Shown here: positions 1 to 5,391 of the stretch, one piece after another
How the letters are laid out: the number at the start of each line of letters is the position of its first letter
Position numbering within the stretch: the stretch's first letter is position 1
From: Synechococcaceae cyanobacterium
GTDB lineage: Bacteria > Cyanobacteriota > Cyanobacteriia > PCC-6307 > Cyanobiaceae
Direction of reading: 5' to 3'
Length of the DNA: 5,391 nucleotides
NCBI GenBank assembly: GCA_947460085.1
Contig: CANHGA010000151.1
Coordinates: 1 to 5,391 of the forward strand
Made by a program: the position numbers and the translations under genes
Notes under the pieces: generated by a model
Seen by the model: the letters and a program-made list of their open reading frames with translations, nothing else
Told to the model about the DNA's origin: nothing
Database searches by the model: none

Positions 1-2
1 AC

Positions 3-701
3 TGCACCTTCTCCCTTGGCGATTCCCTGCGGCCCGGCTGCCAGCACGACGCCTCTGACGCCGCCCAGCTGGCGGAGCTCAAAACCCTCGGTCAGCTCAC
101 CCGCCGCGCCTGGCAGCACGACATCCAGGTGATGGTGGAGGGTCCGGGCCACGTGCCGATGGATCAGATTGAGTTCAACGTCAAAAAGCAGATGGAGGAG
201 TGCAGTGAGGCGCCCTTCTATGTGCTTGGCCCCTTGGTCACCGACATCGCCCCGGGCTACGACCACATCACCAGCGCCATCGGCGCGGCCATGGCCGGTT
301 GGTATGGCACGGCCATGCTCTGCTACGTGACCCCCAAAGAGCACCTGGGCCTGCCCAACGCCGAGGATGTGCGAGAGGGCCTGATCGCCTACAAGATCGC
401 CGCCCATGCCGCCGATATTGCCCGCCACCGCCCGGGGGCCCGCGATCGCGACGACGAACTCAGCCGCGCCCGCTACGCCTTCGACTGGAACAGGCAGTTT
501 GAGCTCTCCCTGGATCCTGAGCGGGCAAAGGAGTATCACGATGAAACCCTGCCGGCTGATATCTACAAGCAGGCCGAGTTCTGCTCCATGTGCGGACCCA
601 AGCACTGCCCGATGCAAACCAAAATCACCGATGAGGATTTGGCAGGGCTGGAGAAGGTGCTGGAAGAGCAGCAGCTAGGGTTGCAAAAGGTTCCTACCTA
701 G
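3..701 (+). CDS. thiC: Phosphomethylpyrimidine synthase ThiC, C-terminal part (5' end outside window)
   Basis: ThiC is a radical-SAM enzyme that rearranges aminoimidazole ribotide into hydroxymethylpyrimidine phosphate, the pyrimidine precursor of thiamin. The visible reading frame opens at base 3 without a start and gives 232 residues. Cyanobacterial ThiC is usually about 460 residues (recalled, not checked), so roughly the second half is present. Recognisable family stretches are EGPGHVPMDQ (about 131-160), the block around VTDIAPGYDHITSAIG (about 237-286), and YVTPKEHLGLPNAEDV. Near the C-terminus is the CxxCxxxxC cluster motif CSMCGPKHC, with Cys codons at 582, 591 and 606; these are the expected 4Fe-4S ligands of this non-canonical radical-SAM family. 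The TAG stop (699-701) lies inside the first unit of a short tandem repeat. A thiamin riboswitch is common upstream of bacterial thiC, but that region is not in the window. The identification is very secure; only the 5' part is missing. Confidence 0.97.
   Translation, partial: CTFSLGDSLRPGCQHDASDAAQLAELKTLGQLTRRAWQHDIQVMVEGPGHVPMDQIEFNVKKQMEECSEAPFYVLGPLVTDIAPGYDHITSAIGAAMAGWYGTAMLCYVTPKEHLGLPNAEDVREGLIAYKIAAHAADIARHRPGARDRDDELSRARYAFDWNRQFELSLDPERAKEYHDETLPADIYKQAEFCSMCGPKHCPMQTKITDEDLAGLEKVLEEQQLGLQKVPT
442..449. repeat. HIP1 palindrome GCGATCGC inside thiC
   Basis: This is a perfect copy of the highly iterated palindrome HIP1, which is strongly over-represented in many cyanobacterial genomes. 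It lies within the thiC coding sequence and supports a cyanobacterial origin. A single octamer can occur by chance in GC-rich DNA. Confidence 0.7.
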
Positions 702-778
702 CTGGAGAAGGTTTCTCTAGCTGGAGAAGGTTTCTTCTCGCTGGAGAAGTACAGGGTCTCTGGAGATGGATCAACTGG
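698..778. repeat. Decaying 19-20 bp tandem repeat starting at the thiC stop codon
   Basis: Two exact 19-base units, CTAGCTGGAGAAGGTTTCT, lie head to tail at 698-716 and 717-735. The core CTGGAGA recurs at 702, 721, 741 and 760, giving spacings of 19, 20 and 19 bases. Units three and four match only in the core (CTGGAGAAG at 741-749, CTGGAGATG at 760-768). The first unit contains the thiC TAG stop. The same core, GCTGGAGAAGGT, also occurs inside thiC at 647-658, where it encodes part of Gly-Leu-Glu-Lys-Val. The period is not a multiple of three, so read-through would put successive units in different frames. Slipped-strand duplication of the gene's 3' end is the simplest explanation; no function is evident. 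Confidence 0.85.
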
Positions 779-806
779 GCCCCGGTTGCATTTTGCGACC
801 GGGGCC
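778..806 (+). terminator. Strong hairpin between convergent thiC and glycosyltransferase genes, likely thiC terminator
   Basis: The arms GGCCCCGGTTGC (778-789) and GCGACCGGGGCC (795-806) form a 12-pair stem with one G-U wobble around the five-base loop ATTTT. It begins 76 bases after the thiC stop and ends 20 bases before the glycosyltransferase stop. Only two T residues follow on the + strand, so the U-tract of a classical intrinsic terminator is missing. On the opposite strand the wobble becomes an A-C mismatch, so the fold favours thiC mRNA slightly. It may stop or protect transcripts from both sides. Confidence 0.65.
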
Positions 807-826
807 TTACTGCTGTATGGCCAGGT

Positions 827-1771
827 TCAACTGTCAAAAAGATCTTTGACAAGGTAAATAGGCCGTCTTTTGCTTTCGATATATGTTCTGCCCAGGTATT
901 CGCCAATAATTCCGATGCCCATGAGCTGAATTCCGCCAAGGAAGGTTACGGCTATAAAGATTGATGCATAGCCAGGAGCATCTACCCCATTGAGTAGAAC
1001 CTGCAAAAAGATCTTTGCCGCCAGTAGGAATGAAAGGAGTGTTACGGTCAATCCCACATAAGACCAAATTCTCAGGGGGACTGTTGAGAAATTAAAGATG
1101 CCGTCAAGGGCATAGTTCCATAGCTTCCAGCCTCCCCACTTCGTTGTGCCATGGAGGCGTTTCGGCCTTGCGTAGTCCACGCATGCGCTGGAAAAGCCAG
1201 CCCAGGCGAAAAAGCCCTTTGTGAAGCGGACGGATTCCCGGCAGTTGCGTATGGCCTCGATGACAACCTTGTCGAGAAGCCGAAAATCGCTGGCATCAAT
1301 TTCTATGTCTAGTTTCGATGTTTGGCGAAATACTTTATAGAATGATTGAGCCGTCAATCTTTTTAATGGCCCATCGGAGCGGCGATCGTCTCTTCTTGCG
1401 CTTACGATCTGGGCCCCTTCCAGCCATTTAGATACCATGGCGGGTATTAATTCTGGGGGATCTTGCAGGTCTGCATCCATGATGATGCAGGCGTCGGCTT
1501 GGCAATAATCTAATCCTGCGATTAATGCCGCCTCCTTGCCAAAATTTCTTGATAGGTCAATGATTTTGCCGTGGCACCAAGATGTGCTGTCCCGTAAATA
1601 ATGCTGAAGGACTGTTTTGGTCGCATCGCGGCTGCCATCGTTCACGAAGATCAGCGTCCATTCGATCTCCGCGCATTGAGTGCAGACGGGCTCAATGGCT
1701 TCAAAAAGTGAGCTCAGGCATTGCTCTTCGTTGTAGCAAGGAATTAAAAGGCTGACCGACTTTCTGTCCAT
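827..1771 (-). CDS. GtrB/DPM1-like family 2 glycosyltransferase, membrane-anchored
   Basis: This 314-residue protein has the usual length and layout of bactoprenol-phosphate sugar transferases (GtrB, ArnC, DPM1-like). An N-terminal GT-A catalytic domain (about 1-230) carries PCYNE (11-15), NDGS (44-47), the nucleotide-sugar and metal site DADLQDPPE (99-107) and SDFRLLD (161-167). Two predicted membrane helices follow (about 237-260 and 268-291), then the family's C-terminal GEYLGR (290-295) and KRRPIY. By family, it would move a sugar from a nucleotide-sugar to undecaprenyl phosphate on the cytoplasmic face of the membrane. The sugar cannot be told from sequence. No GtrA-type flippase or acceptor glycosyltransferase is adjacent. 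The ATG is the natural start, since PCYNE follows at the normal distance; no clear Shine-Dalgarno is seen. GC content is low: three 60-base rows counted by hand gave 24, 26 and 25 G+C, against 39 in a row of tkt. This suggests horizontal acquisition. Confidence 0.92.
   Translation of the reverse strand: MDRKSVSLLIPCYNEEQCLSSLFEAIEPVCTQCAEIEWTLIFVNDGSRDATKTVLQHYLRDSTSWCHGKIIDLSRNFGKEAALIAGLDYCQADACIIMDADLQDPPELIPAMVSKWLEGAQIVSARRDDRRSDGPLKRLTAQSFYKVFRQTSKLDIEIDASDFRLLDKVVIEAIRNCRESVRFTKGFFAWAGFSSACVDYARPKRLHGTTKWGGWKLWNYALDGIFNFSTVPLRIWSYVGLTVTLLSFLLAAKIFLQVLLNGVDAPGYASIFIAVTFLGGIQLMGIGIIGEYLGRTYIESKRRPIYLVKDLFDS
835..848. repeat. Copy 1 of a 14-base direct repeat with palindromic core AAAGATCTTT
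   Basis: CAAAAAGATCTTTG occurs here, over the last codons of the glycosyltransferase gene, and again at 1004-1017 in the same gene. The ten-base core is a perfect palindrome. The two copies are read in different frames (KDLF here, KIFL there), so protein-level conservation does not explain the identity. Its meaning is unknown. Confidence 0.6.
1004..1017. repeat. Copy 2 of the 14-base direct repeat with palindromic core
   Basis: This is an exact second copy of CAAAAAGATCTTTG, 169 bases from the first. It lies within the codons of the first predicted membrane helix of the glycosyltransferase. Confidence 0.6.
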
Positions 1772-2009
1772 TGTCTCAGCGGACCCATGGCGTTAAGCCA
1801 TTGGAGTGTGAAGAGGTCATCGGTGTATTAGGGGAGAGAATGAAGTGCTTCTATGTGCGTTCTCTTTGCATGCTAACACGGGGTTATTTGCCGTAAATCC
1901 ACTGCCGAGGTGATCTGATTCGTGTGATGACATGTTTGAACTATTTGTTGGTCTCTCTAATGCTTTTCAAGGGCGATGGTTGCCTATGAAAGGCGGATGG
2001 TTGCCCATG
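1772..2009. other. Gene-free spacer upstream of the glycosyltransferase
   Basis: This is the non-coding part between the glycosyltransferase start and the tkt terminator. I find no credible small gene, tRNA or mobile-element end in it. It is more AT-rich than the flanking housekeeping genes, like the glycosyltransferase itself. It should hold the glycosyltransferase promoter on the - strand, but no convincing -35/-10 pair can be picked out. A direct repeat occupies its tkt-proximal end. Confidence 0.6.
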
Positions 2010-2012
2010 AAA
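1972..2012. repeat. Imperfect 20/21 bp tandem direct repeat beside the tkt terminator
   Basis: GGCGATGGTTGCCTATGAAA (1972-1991) is followed directly by a 21-base copy (1992-2012). The copy differs by one inserted G (GGCGGATGG) and one T-to-C change (GCCCATG). The second copy runs into the A-run that encodes the U-tract of the tkt terminator. The tract itself is A/T on both ends of the unit, which fits replication slippage. No function is evident. Confidence 0.8.
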
Positions 2013-2036
2013 AAACCCCACCGCCAGGTGGGGTTT
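2010..2036 (-). terminator. Rho-independent terminator of tkt
   Basis: Read on the - strand, the stem AAACCCCACC / GGTGGGGTTT (2036-2027 paired with 2022-2013) closes a four-base TGGC loop. The seven-pair GC-rich core is followed by an unbroken run of six T (2015-2010). It starts 23 bases after the tkt TGA. On the + strand only three T follow the stem, so it is oriented to end the fabF-tkt transcript rather than one coming from the left. Confidence 0.93.
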
Positions 2037-2059
2037 GGATGTGTGCTGAGACGCTGGGT

Positions 2060-4066
2060 TCAGCCCAGGGCTTTGGCCTTGGCCACCACGTTGTCCACGG
2101 TGAAGCCGAACTTCTCCATGAGAAGGGGGCCAGGGGCGGAGGCGCCGTAGCGGTCGATGGAGACGGTGTCGCCGTCGAAGCCGGTGTATTTGTGCCAGCC
2201 GAAGGAGCTGGAGGCTTCCACCACCAGGCGCTTGCGCACCGAGGCGGGCAGCACGCTATCGCGGTAGGCCGCATCCTGTTCTTCGAACAGCTCCACACAG
2301 GGCATCGACACCACCCGCACGTTCTTGCCATCGGCGCGCAGTTGGGCTGCGGCCTTGGTGGCGAGTTCCAGCTCGGTGCCGCTGGCGATCAGGATCAGGT
2401 CGGGGGTGCCGTTGCTGTCTTCCAGGATGTAGCCACCTTTGGCCACCTGGCCAGCGCTGGAGTTGGCCTGGTTGGCCATGGCCTGGCGGCTCAGGAACAG
2501 CACCGTGGGGCGCTTGCGGTTGGTGATCGCCACCTGGTAGGCGCCGCTGGTTTCGTTGCCGTCGCCAGGACGGATCACCAGCAGGTTGGGCAGGGCCCGC
2601 AGGCTGGCCAGGGTTTCGATCGGCTGGTGGGTGGGGCCGTCTTCGCCCAGGCCGATGGAATCGTGGGTGAGCACGTAGATCACACCCAGCTCGCTCAGGG
2701 CGGAGAGGCGCATGGCGCCCACCATGTAGCCGGCGAACACGGCGAAGGTGCCGCCGTAGGGGATCAGGCCGCTGCCGTGATAGGCGATGCCGTTCATGAT
2801 CGCCGCCATGGCGTGCTCGCGCACACCGAAGTGCAGGTAGCGGTTGGCTTCAGCGCCTTTCTGGAAGCCCTTCTCGCCCTTGATGTCGGTGAGGTTGGAG
2901 TGGGTGAGGTCGGCGGAGCCGCCGATCAATTCCGGCAGGCTGGGGCCGAAGGCATTGAGGCAGTTGTAGGAGTGCATGCGGGTGGCCAAGCCCTTGTCGT
3001 CAGCCGTGTAGCTGGGCAGGTTTGCATCCCAGTTGGCAGGCAGTTCGCCGCGCAGTTGGCGCTCGAATTCAGCGGCCTCAGCGGGGTACTGGCTGCGGTA
3101 GGCGGCCAGGGTGGCATTCCACTCGGCTTCCGCAGCGGCGCCGCGGCTGATGGCTTCGCGCCAGTGGTCGTAGGACTCCTGGGGAACTTCGAAGGGGCCG
3201 TAGCTCCAATCGAGGTTTTTGCGGGTGAGCTCGGCTTCTTCTGCGCCCAGGGCGGCACCGTGCACGCCGGCGGTGTCGGCCTTGTTGGGGGAGCCGTAGC
3301 CAATGGTGGTGGTCACCTTGATCATCGAGGGACGATCGGTGACGGCCTTGGCTTCCTCAATCGCCTTGGCGATGGCGGCCACATCGGTGTTGCCATCCTT
3401 GACGTGGATGGTGTGCCAGCCATAGGCGTCGTAGCGCTTGAGCACATCCTCGGTGAAGGAAACGTTGGTGTTTCCGTCGATGGTGATGTGGTTGTCGTCG
3501 TAGAGGGCGATCAGCTTGCCCAGGCCCAGGTGACCCGCCAAGGAGGCGGCTTCACTCGAGACCCCCTCCTGGTGGCAACCGTCGCCCATGATCACGTAGG
3601 TGTAGTGATCAACGAGGTCGACGCCGGGCTTGTTGAACTTGGCGGCCAGGTGGGCTTCGGCTAGGGCCAGACCCACGGCGTTGGAAATGCCCTGGCCCAG
3701 GGGGCCGGTGGTGACTTCGACGCCTGGGGTTTCAAAGGTTTCCGGGTGGCCGGGGGTTTTGGAGCCCCATTGGCGGAATTGCTTGAGGTCCTCGATGGTG
3801 ACCGAGTCGTAGCCGGTGAGGTGCAGCAGCGCGTAGAGCAGCATGCAGCCGTGGCCAGCGGAGAGCACGAAGCGGTCGCGGTTGAACCACTTGGGGTTCT
3901 TGGGGTTGTGCTGAAGAACCTTGTCCCACAGGGCGAAGGCCATGGGAGCGCAACCCATGGGCAGGCCGGGGTGCCCGGAGTTGCTCTTGTTGATGGCGTC
4001 GACCGCCAGGAAGCGAATGCTGTTGATGCACAGCGATTCAACCGAGGTGCTGGGGGCGACGACCAT
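2060..4066 (-). CDS. tkt: Transketolase
   Basis: Transketolase moves two-carbon ketol units between sugar phosphates, using thiamin diphosphate. In a cyanobacterium it serves the regenerative phase of the Calvin cycle and the oxidative and non-oxidative pentose-phosphate routes, in the cytosol. The 668 residues match the usual full length. In order: the first signature with GHPGLPMG (His32), GHG (His72), GPLGQG (121-126), and the thiamin-diphosphate/metal motif from GDG (161-163) to the Asn of YDDN (192). Then come SADLTHSNLT (about 384-393), the catalytic Glu of REHAM (Glu417), GLGEDGPTHQPIE (472-484, His480) and the C-terminal domain with EASSSFGWHKYTG. All key residues are present. The ATG at 4066 gives the normal N-terminus, with SLCINSIR shortly after the start. 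The leader lacks a Shine-Dalgarno and has a 22-base pyrimidine run. It lies 71 bases downstream of fabF on the same strand and ends in a strong terminator. Confidence 0.98.
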   Translation of the reverse strand: MVVAPSTSVESLCINSIRFLAVDAINKSNSGHPGLPMGCAPMAFALWDKVLQHNPKNPKWFNRDRFVLSAGHGCMLLYALLHLTGYDSVTIEDLKQFRQWGSKTPGHPETFETPGVEVTTGPLGQGISNAVGLALAEAHLAAKFNKPGVDLVDHYTYVIMGDGCHQEGVSSEAASLAGHLGLGKLIALYDDNHITIDGNTNVSFTEDVLKRYDAYGWHTIHVKDGNTDVAAIAKAIEEAKAVTDRPSMIKVTTTIGYGSPNKADTAGVHGAALGAEEAELTRKNLDWSYGPFEVPQESYDHWREAISRGAAAEAEWNATLAAYRSQYPAEAAEFERQLRGELPANWDANLPSYTADDKGLATRMHSYNCLNAFGPSLPELIGGSADLTHSNLTDIKGEKGFQKGAEANRYLHFGVREHAMAAIMNGIAYHGSGLIPYGGTFAVFAGYMVGAMRLSALSELGVIYVLTHDSIGLGEDGPTHQPIETLASLRALPNLLVIRPGDGNETSGAYQVAITNRKRPTVLFLSRQAMANQANSSAGQVAKGGYILEDSNGTPDLILIASGTELELATKAAAQLRADGKNVRVVSMPCVELFEEQDAAYRDSVLPASVRKRLVVEASSSFGWHKYTGFDGDTVSIDRYGASAPGPLLMEKFGFTVDNVVAKAKALG

Positions 4067-4137
4067 GGCGTGACGGGGAGAGGGGGGAAAGAAGGGTTGG
4101 GCTTAGACCGGGAGCGAAACGTTCCCAGGGGCCCTGG
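4067..4137 (-). promoter_or_regulatory. fabF-tkt spacer with pyrimidine-rich tkt leader
   Basis: Right after the fabF TAA, the coding strand reads CCAGGGCCCCTGG (4137-4125), a short GC-rich palindrome. It can form only a five-pair stem with a three-base loop and has no U-tract, so it is a poor terminator. Nearer tkt, positions 4096-4075 are 22 pyrimidines in a row on the coding strand, ending eight bases before the ATG. No Shine-Dalgarno and no convincing -35/-10 pair is visible. Co-transcription of tkt with fabF is therefore the simplest reading. Confidence 0.45.
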
Positions 4138-5388
4138 TTATCCGCCCATGCGGCGGAATGCCAGGCAGACGTTGTGGCCGCCAAATCCAAAGGAGTTGGA
4201 GAGCACCACGTTCAGTTTGTGTTCCCGGGCCTGATTGGGAACGACATCCAGATCACACGCCGGATCGGGATTCTGATAATTGATCGTAGGCGGCACCAGG
4301 CTGTGCTCCATCGCGAGAACGGCCGCCACCGCTTCGATGCCACCGCTGCCGCCCAGGAGGTGGCCGGTCATCGATTTGGTGGAGCTCACCGGGATTTGGT
4401 AGGCCCGCTCCCCGAGGGAGCTCTTGATGGCGGAGGTCTCGTTGCTGTCGTTGGCCTGGGTGCTGGTGCCGTGGGCGTTGACGTAGTCGACGTCACTGGC
4501 ATTCAGCTCGGCGTCTTTGAGGGCCAGACGCATGGCTTCGGCGCCGCCCACACCCCCGGGGGATGGGGAGGTGATGTGGTGGGCATCGCAGGTCATGCCG
4601 TAGCCCACCACCTCGGCCAGGATCTGGGCGCCGCGGGCTTGGGCGTGCTCCAGGCTCTCGAGCACCAGCACCCCTGCGCCTTCGCCAATCACAAAGCCGT
4701 TGCGCTCCAGATCGAAAGGCCGGCTCGCGGTGGTGGGATCGTCGTTGCGGAAGGAGAGGGCCTTGGCACTGGCAAAGCCAGCGACGCCGAGGGGGGTGAT
4801 CGCCGATTCGGCGCCGCCGCAGACCATGGCATCGGCCAAGCCCATCTGGATGAGGCGATAGGCATCGCCAATGGCATTGGAGCCCGCGGCGCAGGCGGTG
4901 GCCACGGCGCTGCTGGGGCCCTTGGCCCCGAGGGCGATCGCCGCCAGGCCAGTGGCCATGTTGGGGATCATCATCGGCACGCAGAACGGGCTGACCCGGT
5001 CGGGGCCGCGCTCGCTCATGACCTGGGCCTGGGTCTCCATCATCAGGAGCCCGCCAACGCCGGAGCCGATGGCGGTGCCAATCCGTTGTTGGTTGCTCTC
5101 GTCGATGGTGAGGCCGGCATGGGCCACGGCTTGCTTGGCCGCCACCACGCCGAACTGGCAGAAGCGATCCCAGCGCTTGGATTCCTTCGGTTCGAGGTAG
5201 CCAGCTGGGTTGAAATTCTTGACTTCTGCGGCAAACCGGCAGGCGTGGCGCGAGGGGTCAAACAAGGTGATTCCAGCCACGCCATTGCGGCCCGTACTCA
5301 ACCCTTCCCAGTAACTGGAAACGTCGTTGCCGATCGGTGTGACGGCGCCGAGGCCTGTGACCACGACGCGTTTGAGACCCTGCACCAT
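4138..5388 (-). CDS. fabF: 3-oxoacyl-[acyl-carrier-protein] synthase II (KAS II)
   Basis: FabF condenses malonyl-ACP with a growing acyl-ACP, the chain-elongating step of type II fatty acid synthesis in the cytosol. The 416 residues match the usual length. The thiolase-fold landmarks are all present: N-terminal RVVVTGLGAVTPIGN, the nucleophile Cys166 in TACAAGSN, His306 in NAHGTST, Lys338 in STKSMTGH, His343 in TGHLLGG, and the C-terminal NSFGFGGHN loop (398-406). The Cys-His-His triad marks an active condensing enzyme of the KAS I/II class; the sequence reads as FabF rather than FabB, and cyanobacteria normally have FabF. The ATG at 5388 gives the expected short lead of seven residues before the first strand. 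Only three bases lie upstream in the window, so its ribosome site cannot be seen. In picocyanobacteria acpP commonly precedes fabF, which would put it just beyond the right edge (recalled order, not visible here). Confidence 0.97.
   Translation of the reverse strand: MVQGLKRVVVTGLGAVTPIGNDVSSYWEGLSTGRNGVAGITLFDPSRHACRFAAEVKNFNPAGYLEPKESKRWDRFCQFGVVAAKQAVAHAGLTIDESNQQRIGTAIGSGVGGLLMMETQAQVMSERGPDRVSPFCVPMMIPNMATGLAAIALGAKGPSSAVATACAAGSNAIGDAYRLIQMGLADAMVCGGAESAITPLGVAGFASAKALSFRNDDPTTASRPFDLERNGFVIGEGAGVLVLESLEHAQARGAQILAEVVGYGMTCDAHHITSPSPGGVGGAEAMRLALKDAELNASDVDYVNAHGTSTQANDSNETSAIKSSLGERAYQIPVSSTKSMTGHLLGGSGGIEAVAAVLAMEHSLVPPTINYQNPDPACDLDVVPNQAREHKLNVVLSNSFGFGGHNVCLAFRRMGG
4934..4941. repeat. 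HIP1 palindrome GCGATCGC inside fabF
   Basis: This is the second perfect HIP1 octamer in the window. It sits in the longer palindrome GGCGATCGCC (4933-4942), the extended form often seen in cyanobacteria. It lies in the fabF coding sequence and agrees with the cyanobacterial assignment. Confidence 0.75.
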
Positions 5389-5391
5389 GGA

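Noticed and set aside
694..939. Possible 81-codon - strand ORF over the glycosyltransferase 3' end
   Set aside because: It overlaps the glycosyltransferase in another frame and crosses the hairpin and repeat array; its peptide has no recognisable features.
1382..1389. HIP1-like GCGATCGT inside the glycosyltransferase
   Set aside because: It has one mismatch to the HIP1 octamer and breaks the palindrome, so it was not counted.
1825..1830. TAATAC as a -10 box for the glycosyltransferase on the - strand
   Set aside because: It matches only three of six consensus positions, and no -35-like hexamer lies at the right distance upstream.
698..2012. The two repeat regions as matching ends of a mobile element or attachment sites
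   Set aside because: The 19-base and 20/21-base units share no sequence in direct or inverted orientation, and no transposase or integrase lies between them.
1932..2150. Possible small + strand ORF of 72 codons in the spacer
   Set aside because: It runs through the direct repeat, the tkt terminator and the tkt 3' end. It has no ribosome site and no family-like sequence.
1976..3664. A 562-codon open frame on the + strand, opposite tkt
   Set aside because: Its codons are in exact register with tkt codons on the other strand, so stops appear only where tkt uses TTA, CTA or TCA. GC-rich tkt avoids these over this stretch, and the frame ends precisely at a tkt CTA (3662-3664). The peptide is low-complexity, rich in Gly, Ala and Val, and resembles no known family.
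4125..4137. Palindrome CCAGGGCCCCTGG after fabF as a terminator
   Set aside because: The stem is only five pairs with a three-base loop and no U-tract follows. It is too weak to separate fabF from tkt transcription.
3746..4234. Possible 162-codon + strand ORF spanning the tkt start and fabF end
   Set aside because: It is a shadow of two well-supported genes on the other strand and reads across their spacer.

Overview
The window looks like a GC-rich picocyanobacterial chromosome (Synechococcus/Cyanobium type). The evidence is the neighbourhood thiC, tkt and fabF, protein sequences that read as cyanobacterial, and two perfect copies of the cyanobacterial HIP1 octamer GCGATCGC. The genus is an inference, because no rRNA or photosystem gene is present.

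Layout: the 3' half of thiC (thiamin pyrimidine synthesis) enters from the left on the + strand and stops at 701. A decaying 19-20 bp tandem repeat follows directly, then a strong hairpin at 778-806. Converging on it from the - strand is a complete family-2 glycosyltransferase gene (827-1771) of the GtrB/DPM1-like type. It is clearly less GC-rich than its neighbours and has no functional partners nearby. A gene-free stretch of 288 bases follows (1772-2059). It contains a 20/21 bp direct repeat and, next to it, a textbook rho-independent terminator for tkt. The rest is two - strand housekeeping genes: fabF (start 5388, stop 4138) followed after 71 bases by tkt (start 4066, stop 2060).

How the genes fit together: fabF and tkt are probably co-transcribed, since no convincing terminator lies between them and a strong one follows tkt. 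FabF elongates fatty acids. Transketolase regenerates Calvin-cycle pentoses and needs thiamin diphosphate, whose pyrimidine half comes from the ThiC reaction. The glycosyltransferase probably loads a sugar onto a polyprenyl phosphate at the inner membrane for envelope glycan decoration. It looks like a later single-gene insertion between thiC and tkt.

I see no undescribed system here. The points most worth a second look are the low-GC glycosyltransferase insertion and the repeat array that begins on the thiC stop codon.
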